Positions 57,318-64,000 of a stretch of DNA of 64,000 bases are shown in pieces. Each line of letters begins with the position of its first letter. Position 1 is the first letter of the stretch. The stretch is from an uncultured Rickettsiales bacterium. GTDB lineage: Bacteria > Pseudomonadota > Alphaproteobacteria > Rickettsiales > UBA1997. The stretch covers positions 43,123 through 107,122 of the forward strand of contig CAKVGI010000001.1 in the NCBI GenBank assembly GCA_934747265.1, read 5' to 3'. Both the position numbers and the translations under genes were made by a program. The notes beneath the pieces were generated by a model. That model was not told the DNA's origin, searched no databases, and saw only the letters and a program-made list of their open reading frames with translations.

Positions 57318-59258
57318 TTATATATTTAATTGATCTAAAATATTTTTTACTTTAATTTTAGCAACAGCTACAACCATATCTGCACCACCATAATACAAGA
57401 ATATTTCATCTTTTATCATAACTGCACCACAAGGGAATACAACATTGTTAACATCGCCATATAACTCATAATCCATTTCCGGCTCAATCAAAGGTGTATC
57501 TGTTCTGGCTAAAACTTTTGATGGATCTTTTAAATCAAGTAAAACCGCACCAACTTTATATATGTGTCCCGGATCTGAAACACCATGATATAATAGCAAC
57601 CAGCCTTCCTTTAATTTTATTGGCGGAGCAGATATACCTATTTTTGCATTATCCCATTTATCTGGCCTTGGTTTTATTAATGCAAATGATGTATTTAACC
57701 AGTTTTCTTGCAATGATTCTAAATTATCAACAAAGTTCAAACCAATATAATTTTCTGGTCTGTGAAATATTGCAAATTTTCCATCAACTTTTTCTGGTAA
57801 GAAACAAGCGTTTTTATCATTAAAACTTGGTGATGAAATAACCATCGGTTCACTCCAATTCCATTTTTTAGCCGAAAAATCAAATACTGATATTGTTGAG
57901 AGCGCAACTCTTGCAACTCTACCATTAAATGCAGTATAAGTCATATAGATTGTGTCGTCAATTCTGGTTAATCTAGCATCTTCACAACCACACCATAAAT
58001 CGGGAGCGGCACGCTTCTCAAATATTTTTCTGGCAACATAAATTGGTTCTGGAAGTCTTTCGTCTATATGTATTCCATCTTTACTTGAAGCATATCCTAT
58101 TGTTGATTTATTTTTAAAAGAAAATGCTCTATATAAGATATGTACCTTGCCATTCAGATAAATTGCTGCTGGGTTAAATGTGGATCTATTTTCCCAAGGC
58201 GATTCAACTATTGGTTCTATTATTGGATTGTTAATGTATCTCTCAAAACCATTTTTTAATTTTTTACTTTTAATAAATAATTCACCTTTTTCTTCTGGTA
58301 TTTTCATTTCTTCAAGTAATTCATTTAAGTTGCAACTTGCAACACAAGAAACTGTATCGGCCGCTCCGTAATAAATTAATAATTTATTACCTTCAACTAA
58401 TGCACCAGATGGGAAAGTAATATTTGCAACATTACCGTTAAGTTCATAAGATTCTTCTGGTACAAAAAGTGGTTTTTTAGTTCTACCTATCATTTTTAAT
58501 GGATTTTCCAAATCTAATAAAACCGCTTCTATACTGAAAATTTTATTTGGTGAAAAATAATCTTTTATGTAAGAATAAACCACTAACCAACCTTTTTCAG
58601 TTTTAACTGGTTGTGCGCCAACTTCTATATGATCATTTTTACTTCTTAAAAGTGGAATTATGTGAGAAGTTAAATCGCAGTACCAATTTTCCCATAAATT
58701 TTCGTTCCACATATCTTCCTCTTTATCAAATTGCGCAATAGCAATTTTTGATGGTGGATTATCTGTATCAGCAGTTAAAATAACGGTATATTTTCCATTA
58801 ATTTTTTCTGGAAATAATGCCATTGCTTTTGAATTAAATGGAGTTATTAAATGTTTCTCATCAATTTTTTTAAGATTTTTAGTTGTAGCTAAGCCAATTT
58901 TTATACCGTTTGCGGAGAATGGATATGTTGAAAGGGCTGTGTAGAAAATATAATATTTATCACCAAGCTTGGTAATTCTAGGATCTTCACATCCAAAAGC
59001 TTCCCAATAAAACTCAGGTTTAATTAATTGTTTTCGTATTTTAAAACTATCATAGCTTGTTCCTTCCGCGCAACCTATTGATGATATTTCTAAGTTAAAT
59101 CCTTGTCTTTCTTGCGGAGTTGAAACTGCTCTATAAAGCATATAATATTTTTTTCCACTAGATACAACACTTGGATTGAAAGCTGCTCTTGCCTCCCAAC
59201 TACTTTTTTCATTTTGTATTAAAATTGGGTTTTTATTAGATCTACTAAATTTTACCAT
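57318..59258 (-). CDS. Tandem GH130 protein (two mannoside phosphorylase-like modules)
   Basis: The 646-residue protein is two GH130-type five-bladed propeller modules in one chain (about 1-325 and 326-646). The catalytic region G-C-E-D-P-R is at 89-94 in the first module; in the second it reads G-C-E-D-A-R around 425-429, with Asp427. Other shared motifs are AFNPSVV/TFNPAAI, YYMLYRAV/VHILYRAF and SGALVEGNKLLIYYGAADTV. GH130 enzymes are phosphorylases or hydrolases of beta-mannosides, the former giving mannose-1-phosphate. The Ala after Glu-Asp in module 2 may weaken it. It overlaps the upstream GH130 gene by 14 bases. Confidence 0.85.
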   Translation of the reverse strand: MVKFSRSNKNPILIQNEKSSWEARAAFNPSVVSSGKKYYMLYRAVSTPQERQGFNLEISSIGCAEGTSYDSFKIRKQLIKPEFYWEAFGCEDPRITKLGDKYYIFYTALSTYPFSANGIKIGLATTKNLKKIDEKHLITPFNSKAMALFPEKINGKYTVILTADTDNPPSKIAIAQFDKEEDMWNENLWENWYCDLTSHIIPLLRSKNDHIEVGAQPVKTEKGWLVVYSYIKDYFSPNKIFSIEAVLLDLENPLKMIGRTKKPLFVPEESYELNGNVANITFPSGALVEGNKLLIYYGAADTVSCVASCNLNELLEEMKIPEEKGELFIKSKKLKNGFERYINNPIIEPIVESPWENRSTFNPAAIYLNGKVHILYRAFSFKNKSTIGYASSKDGIHIDERLPEPIYVARKIFEKRAAPDLWCGCEDARLTRIDDTIYMTYTAFNGRVARVALSTISVFDFSAKKWNWSEPMVISSPSFNDKNACFLPEKVDGKFAIFHRPENYIGLNFVDNLESLQENWLNTSFALIKPRPDKWDNAKIGISAPPIKLKEGWLLLYHGVSDPGHIYKVGAVLLDLKDPSKVLARTDTPLIEPEMDYELYGDVNNVVFPCGAVMIKDEIFLYYGGADMVVAVAKIKVKNILDQLNI

Positions 59259-60642
59259 TATTATCCTTTATTTGTTTAATGAATTCTTTTAAATTACAAC
59301 TAGCAACACAAACAACAGTATCTGCACCACCATAATATAAAATAAGATTTTCATCTTTTATTGTAGCACCACAAGTATAAACTATGCCACCTTTAAAGCC
59401 TTCATTTTCATATTTTTTGTCTGGTTCTATAACTGGGAAAGTTGATTTATATAAAATCTTTGTTGGATCTTTATAATCAAGAATCATTGCGCCAATTTTG
59501 TATTTTCCTAATTCTTTTTCGCTAATAGCATGATAGAAAATAAGCCAGCCTTCATCTATTTTTAAAGGTGTAGGTCCAACGCCTCTGATAATATTATCCC
59601 AAACGCCTTTTTTCTTAACTTGCATATAGGTGCTTTTTATATTAGGATTTTCAAGAAAATCTAAACTATCAAGATATTCAACTTGAATATTTGGTGTAAT
59701 GCTATGCATAATTGCATATTTTCCATTAATTTTTTCTGGAAATATTACCCAATTTTTATTCATTTGATTTTTAGGCGAAACTAATACTGGTTTTTTCCAT
59801 TTGCCCCATTTTCTTTCTATAAAATCTGAAACTTTTATTGATGTCATAGCTACACAAGGTGGATTTACACCATTAAAAGCTGTATAAATCATATATATTG
59901 TATCACCTATTTTTGCAACTCTTGGGTCTTCGCAACCGCCCCAACAATCACATGTGCCACCTGAACTATACTGAAAAATTGGTTGAGCTAAATCACTATT
60001 TCTTAGTTCAAAATCGCTTGTTGGTTTATATATAGGATATGGTAATCTTTCGTCTATATGGATTCCGTCCTTACTTACTGCATATCCAATTACGGAACCG
60101 CCATCATTTCCAACTGCTCTATATAAGATATGTATAGTTCCGTTAATATCTATAATAGCTGGATTAAAAGTACCGCAAGCTTCCCAATTATTTTTGCAAT
60201 TTGGACTTATAATTGGATTTCCACTGTATTTCTCAATGATACATTTTACACAAGTATCATTATCTTCTGAATTATTTCTTTCTTTGCCTAAAATGTAGTT
60301 TAAAGAAAATGATTTTTCTTTTTTTACACCATTTTCAATAAAAAATATTGTAATTTTATCACCGTCAATTTCTGATTTAATTTTTTCAATTTGTTCTTCA
60401 CTTGTAAATATTGGGTTTGCCGTTCTATAAATTAATTCATTATCTTTTTTGTCAAACAAAGCGCAACCAAGACAGAATGGCTTTTGTGTATAATATAATA
60501 ATAAAATACCATCACTAATTAAAAAATTATTTAAAATTTGGATTTTTCCAGAATCAAAGTAATTTTTTCTAGATTCTAAGTTATAAATAGCCTCTCTTTT
60601 TTTTGATTTTAAAATCATTTCTTTTTTTGTATTTATACTCAT
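59245..60642 (-). CDS. GH130 mannoside phosphorylase-like protein with an extra N-terminal domain
   Basis: The protein of about 465 residues has a non-GH130 N-terminal region of about 140 residues, which looks like a shortened relative of the propeller repeat. A GH130 module follows with GCEDPRVAKIGDTIYMIYTAFNG carrying the catalytic Asp. The preferred start is the ATG at 60642, since a near-consensus promoter ends only two bases upstream of the earlier ATG at 60672. It is probably a beta-mannoside phosphorylase or mannosidase acting in the cytoplasm; no signal peptide is seen. It is transcribed before the two-module gene and overlaps it. Confidence 0.8.
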   Translation of the reverse strand: MSINTKKEMILKSKKREAIYNLESRKNYFDSGKIQILNNFLISDGILLLYYTQKPFCLGCALFDKKDNELIYRTANPIFTSEEQIEKIKSEIDGDKITIFFIENGVKKEKSFSLNYILGKERNNSEDNDTCVKCIIEKYSGNPIISPNCKNNWEACGTFNPAIIDINGTIHILYRAVGNDGGSVIGYAVSKDGIHIDERLPYPIYKPTSDFELRNSDLAQPIFQYSSGGTCDCWGGCEDPRVAKIGDTIYMIYTAFNGVNPPCVAMTSIKVSDFIERKWGKWKKPVLVSPKNQMNKNWVIFPEKINGKYAIMHSITPNIQVEYLDSLDFLENPNIKSTYMQVKKKGVWDNIIRGVGPTPLKIDEGWLIFYHAISEKELGKYKIGAMILDYKDPTKILYKSTFPVIEPDKKYENEGFKGGIVYTCGATIKDENLILYYGGADTVVCVASCNLKEFIKQIKDNNGKI

Positions 60643-60673
60643 TGTAAACCAGAAAATTATGTTCTTATTCAAA

Positions 60674-60701
60674 AAAATATAATATTATTTTTAGTTGTCA
60701 A
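60674..60701 (-). promoter_or_regulatory. Promoter of the GH130 operon
   Basis: On the minus strand TTGACA (60696-60701) is followed after 16 bases by TATTTT (60674-60679). The first ATG at 60672 is too close to be downstream of a transcription start, which supports the ATG at 60642. Confidence 0.55.
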
Positions 60702-60778
60702 TGATTATATTTTTTATATTATGGAAATAATTAGAATTTTTATAATTATATTTATTTTTTTTAAAAATCAGAAAGGTG

Positions 60779-60806
60779 TTGATTTTTTAAAATATACAAC
60801 TATAAA
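60779..60806 (+). promoter_or_regulatory. Promoter of the amino-acid antiporter gene
   Basis: TTGATT at 60779-60784 and TATAAA at 60801-60806 are spaced 16 bases apart, with the ATG at 60834. It faces away from the GH130 promoter, so the two form a divergent pair in a 130-base region. Confidence 0.5.
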
Positions 60807-60833
60807 TTGAGTTGTATAATAAATTTATATAAT

Positions 60834-62297
60834 ATGTCTGAAAAAAATAATATTTCAAAAAATGACACATCAGGAAAGCTTGGTGTATTAGGACTTGCAG
60901 CAATAGTTGTTAGTTCTATGATAGGAGGTGGTATATTTAGTTTGCCACAAAATATGGCTTCTGATGCATCGGTTGGTGCTGTTTTAATTGCTTGGCTAAT
61001 TACTGGTTTTGGAATGTTTTTTATTGCAAATACTTTTAGAATATTAGCTAACGCAAAACCAGATTTAACTTCTGGTATTTATTTATATGCAAAAGAGGGC
61101 TTTGGAGACTACGTTGGTTTTTCAATAGGTTGGGGTTATTGGCTATGTCAAATCTTTGGAAATGTTGGATATGCCATAATTACAATGGATGCTTTAAATT
61201 ATTTTTTTCCAGGTGTATTTGCTGGTGGAAATAATCTTGCTTCAATAATAGGTGGATCATTATTAATATGGTGTTTTTATTTTATTGTGCTAAAAGGTAC
61301 AAAACAAGCAGCATTTATAAACGTAATTGGAACAATTGGAAAATTAGTTCCATTGGCAATTTTTATTTTAATAATGATTTTTGTTTTTCATCTAAATAGA
61401 TTTGAGTTTGATTTTTGGGGAGATAAAATAATTGATGGCAAAACATTAGGCTCATTTGGAAGTCAACTAAAATCAACAATGCTTGTAACATTGTGGGCTT
61501 TTATAGGTATTGAAGGAGCAGTTGTTTTATCTGGAAAAGCAAAAAGTCAAGAAATAGTTGGAAGAGCAACATTTTTAGGATTTGTTGGATGTTTAATAAT
61601 TTATATATTATTGTCAATTATTCCATACGGTTTTTTAAGTCAAGCTGAATTAGCCGGAATTGCAAATCCATCAACAGCTGGCGTACTTGAAAAAGTAATC
61701 GGTAAGTCTGGTGCTTGGATTATGAATGTTGGACTTTTAATAGCTGTATTATCAAGTTGGTTATCTTGGACATTAATTGTCGCCGAAATTCCATTAGCTA
61801 TGTCTCAAAATCAGAATTTTCCAAAAGCGTTTCAAAAGGAAAATCAAGCTGGATCGCCATCTGTATCTTTGCTTATAACATCAATATTAATGCAATTAGC
61901 AATGATATTTGTTTATTTTTCAACAAACGCTTGGAATACAATGTTAAGCATTACTGGTGTTATGGTTCTTCCTGCTTATTTTGCTTCTTCTGCTTATTTA
62001 TGGAAAATTTGTGAAGATGATGAATATCCAAAAACTATGTTAATAAAGAAATCATCGGCATTGATTACAGGTATTTTAGGATGTGTTTATGGAATATGGT
62101 TAATTTATGCTGCTGGTTTACAATATTTATTAATGGCTATTGTATTCTTTACTCTTGGTATTCCAGTATTTTGTTGGTCAAGAAAGGAATTTAATATTGG
62201 ACAGCTAAAACAATATGAAAAAATAATAATGATAATTATGGTATTGGTATCAATTTTTGCAATATATGCATTTGCAAGAGGAATTATAAAACTTTAA
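60834..62297 (+). CDS. Arginine/ornithine-type APC antiporter
   Basis: The 487-residue membrane protein has 12-13 predicted helices of the APC superfamily. The motif GLAAIVVSSMIGGGIFSLPQNMA lies in the first helix (unwound GIGGG-like substrate site). Later segments such as SGIYLYAKEGFGDYVGFSIGWGYWL and NQNFPKAFQKENQAGSPS match ArcD/YjeM-like basic amino acid/polyamine antiporters. Arginine-for-ornithine exchange is the usual role, but no arginine deiminase genes are in the window. The ATG at 60834 is chosen over a TTG at 60807, which would add residues without counterpart. A terminator follows at 62326. Confidence 0.8.
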   Translation: MSEKNNISKNDTSGKLGVLGLAAIVVSSMIGGGIFSLPQNMASDASVGAVLIAWLITGFGMFFIANTFRILANAKPDLTSGIYLYAKEGFGDYVGFSIGWGYWLCQIFGNVGYAIITMDALNYFFPGVFAGGNNLASIIGGSLLIWCFYFIVLKGTKQAAFINVIGTIGKLVPLAIFILIMIFVFHLNRFEFDFWGDKIIDGKTLGSFGSQLKSTMLVTLWAFIGIEGAVVLSGKAKSQEIVGRATFLGFVGCLIIYILLSIIPYGFLSQAELAGIANPSTAGVLEKVIGKSGAWIMNVGLLIAVLSSWLSWTLIVAEIPLAMSQNQNFPKAFQKENQAGSPSVSLLITSILMQLAMIFVYFSTNAWNTMLSITGVMVLPAYFASSAYLWKICEDDEYPKTMLIKKSSALITGILGCVYGIWLIYAAGLQYLLMAIVFFTLGIPVFCWSRKEFNIGQLKQYEKIIMIIMVLVSIFAIYAFARGIIKL

Positions 62298-62325
62298 TTG
62301 ACGTTGTTATTTATCCTTATTTATT

Positions 62326-62365
62326 AAGAAGTCGTGATTTTTACAATATTATGACTTCTTTTTAT
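62326..62365 (+). terminator. Terminator of the antiporter gene
   Basis: AAGAAGTC at 62326-62333 is the reverse complement of GACTTCTT at 62353-62360 and is followed by a T-rich stretch. The rest of the 62.37-62.75 kb gap is AT-rich with nothing recognised. Confidence 0.65.
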
Positions 62366-62750
62366 TTTCTATTTATTATCAAAGAAAATAATTTGAACAT
62401 CTTATATTATAAAATATTGCAACTGAAAAATATTTTGTAAAAATAGAATATTTTAATAATATTTTTATAAATTTTGTGAAATAAAAACAGTATGAAGAAT
62501 ATTATAAAAAATAAATATGGATTTTGTGTATTTATTTAAATCTTTAATTTTGCAAAAAATTATTTATCAAACAATGAGGACTTAATAAAAATTGTGATGC
62601 GATTTCTGGAATTATAAAGATAATTCAAGCGATAAAGAACGAAAATAGGATTTATTTTTAAGCTGTATATCTGCCAATATAATAGAGAAAAGGCTAATAA
62701 ATATTAATTTTAGCGGTAAGATGAGTAATATGACTGCTGATTACAGAATT

Positions 62751-63536
62751 TTATAAAATATACATAAGTTGTGTACATCTACCACCTTTCTTTGAATTAT
62801 CTCTGTTATTGAATGTTTCATCATAATCTATGGAGCCTTCTTTTCCTTTACCTGCGTCTCTTTCTCTACAATAACCCCTTAATTTACCGGTATTATAAAC
62901 TCCATCATCAATTTTTAAATCAATCTCTTTTGCAATATTTGCCATTATTGCGTATTCGTCATTAAAGCTTTGTATATAAATGCTGGCATCAAATTGGTTC
63001 GTATTATCAAGAAAATGATATCTAGGCATTGAAGAAACTACGCGTATAGCAAAAAAAATTCCATTAAATGCTTTTGAAAATGGCATACCTCCACTTTTTG
63101 CAGTATTTCGTCCATCGGCTCCACCTTTTGGTTCTCCTTTTACTTCAAAATCATATACTTTTTCTAAATACATTTCAACAAATGGTACAGAATAAACATC
63201 TGGTGAATAGTGATTATTTGTTTTATCTGTGCCATTATATGGAAATTTAAAAGTATTATCTGGATAAATTCTATATGATACACTATCAAGAATACCATCG
63301 TTATTGACATCTCCTGGTAATCTATCTTTTATAACTTTAAAAGCATATATAGATTTTTCTAAATTATTAAATTCATTAATAACATTTCTTATCCTTGCAC
63401 TCTCAATCAAACTCTGTCCACCAGTAATACCAGCCACCAATAATCCAATTATTATAAGAACAATAGATAATTCTATAAGTGAAAAAGCTTTATTATTGCT
63501 GTTATTATTATTGTTATTATTGTTGTTGTTATTCAT
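62751..63536 (-). CDS. Type IV pilin-like protein with a poly-asparagine N-terminus
   Basis: The 261-residue protein begins with Met followed by 11 Asn, then Ser-Asn-Asn-Lys-Ala and the prepilin sequence F-S-L-I-E-L-S-I-V-L with its conserved Glu. A hydrophobic helix to about residue 38 follows. The leader before the cleavage site is therefore an Asn repeat encoded by AAT/AAC triplets (63495-63536), a trinucleotide microsatellite whose length may vary. The body is globular, with KIDDGVYNTGKLRGYCRERDA near the end as in the frameshifted paralogue at 49.6-50.4 kb. No pilus machinery is nearby. Confidence 0.8.
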   Translation of the reverse strand: MNNNNNNNNNNNSNNKAFSLIELSIVLIIIGLLVAGITGGQSLIESARIRNVINEFNNLEKSIYAFKVIKDRLPGDVNNDGILDSVSYRIYPDNTFKFPYNGTDKTNNHYSPDVYSVPFVEMYLEKVYDFEVKGEPKGGADGRNTAKSGGMPFSKAFNGIFFAIRVVSSMPRYHFLDNTNQFDASIYIQSFNDEYAIMANIAKEIDLKIDDGVYNTGKLRGYCRERDAGKGKEGSIDYDETFNNRDNSKKGGRCTQLMYIL

Positions 63537-63689
63537 ATTAAAAAATATAAAAATGATTGATATATGACATAATTGTAAAATATAATATTATTTTTTCAAT
63601 CGGATTATGTTATATGAGAATATTAGTATTGTTAGTTTTTTTTATATATATATTGTTTATTTTTCTTTTTATAAATTTTATCCTTCATC

Positions 63690-63960
63690 TTGTTAAGGGG
63701 TACACTATCTATTTCCTCCCTGTTAAGTTCCTATACATCTCTGTTGAGTTTTTGTATTTTCTCTACTAATTTCCTCTCCTATCCTCCTGATAAGGGATAC
63801 ACTATCATCCCCTCCCTGATAAAGTATCCTTCTATCCCCCCTGATAAGGGAGTATCTGCCCAATCCCCCCCTGATAAGGGAGTATCTGCCCAATCCCCCC
63901 CTGATAAGGGAGTATCTGCCCAATCCCCCCCTGATAAGGCACACTGTTCACTCCTTCTTG
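63690..63960 (-). repeat. GC-armed repeat cluster with three 30-base tandem units
   Basis: After the pilin gene a degenerate array of CCTGATAAGGG units runs from about 63690 to 63960. The unit CTGATAAGGGAGTATCTGCC plus CAATCCCCCC occurs three times exactly at 63841-63870, 63871-63900 and 63901-63930, with a broken fourth copy. The region 63537-63690 and the last 40 bases are AT-rich with nothing recognised. Confidence 0.85.
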
Positions 63961-64000
63961 TCTTAATACTTGATTTCTTAAACTTAACATTATATTATTA

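Noticed and set aside
63841..63940. CRISPR array
   Set aside because: The three units are directly adjacent without spacers and no cas gene is nearby.
63723..63944. A 73-codon frame with repeated LIRGGLGRYS
   Set aside because: It is the translated tandem repeat, with no start signal and no family.

Overview
The window is strongly AT-rich, densely coded DNA from a host-associated bacterium. I read it as a low-GC alphaproteobacterium of Rickettsiales/Holosporales or gut-alphaproteobacterial type. The support is mixed: a 23S-5S rRNA operon with no 16S or tRNA gene in front of it, an MlaD-DUF2155 pair, a DUF2066-PerM pair, several lone core genes, frequent TTG/GTG starts and few strong Shine-Dalgarno sites. 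The exact order cannot be settled from this window. No tRNA, 16S rRNA or CRISPR array was found.

Layout. 1-5.1 kb (minus): a GNAT-Nudix fusion cut by the window edge, a GcvH-like protein lacking the lipoyl lysine, a dCMP deaminase-type enzyme, inorganic pyrophosphatase, a histidine phosphatase, a thioredoxin-like/NHL-propeller protein and ribosomal protein S21. 5.1-9.2 kb: two copies of a GC-armed repeat around an MBL-fold hydrolase and a secreted Ntn amide hydrolase. 9.2-14.8 kb: trxB, an MscS channel and the 23S-5S operon with two tandem sigma70 promoters. 14.9-17.9 kb: a decayed BcgI-like restriction-modification locus with several single-base frameshifts and a G10 tract. 18.5-21.5 kb: a probable CE-clan cysteine protease, a secreted PEBP protein, MlaD and DUF2155. 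22.1-24.6 kb: lptF-lptG-yidD.

24.7-39.3 kb is mostly housekeeping: IlvH-like protein, HhH glycosylase, BirA, RluC and RluD, MerR, PerM, DUF2066, IspA, nitroreductase, RF1, RNHCP protein, RadC, a pilin-LamG protein, DgkA and a PIF1 helicase. 39.4-45.6 kb is accessory: a 958-residue helical-repeat protein with a second CE-clan-like catalytic tetrad, a LysR regulator, an unknown protein and two more repeat clusters. 45.6-50.4 kb: GDP-mannose pyrophosphorylase, an orphan HK97 prohead protease, an RDD protein, RluB, HdeD and a frameshifted pilin. 50.5-53.3 kb: an intact three-gene restriction-modification operon. 53.5-55.3 kb: Nudix, a scar of two truncated genes, a HAD protein and a truncated EEP nuclease. 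55.3-64 kb: RadA, L28, three GH130 modules in two genes, an arginine/ornithine-type antiporter, a poly-Asn pilin and tandem repeats.

How the parts fit. Lipopolysaccharide export (LptFG), phospholipid trafficking (MlaD) and diacylglycerol kinase indicate a full Gram-negative envelope. GH130 enzymes typically release mannose-1-phosphate, which the GDP-mannose pyrophosphorylase could use. The two CE-clan-like proteins, the Ntn amide hydrolase and the amino-acid antiporter suggest life with a eukaryotic host. One living and one dying restriction system, pilin paralogues, truncated genes and a mobile-looking repeat family mark the flexible parts of the genome.
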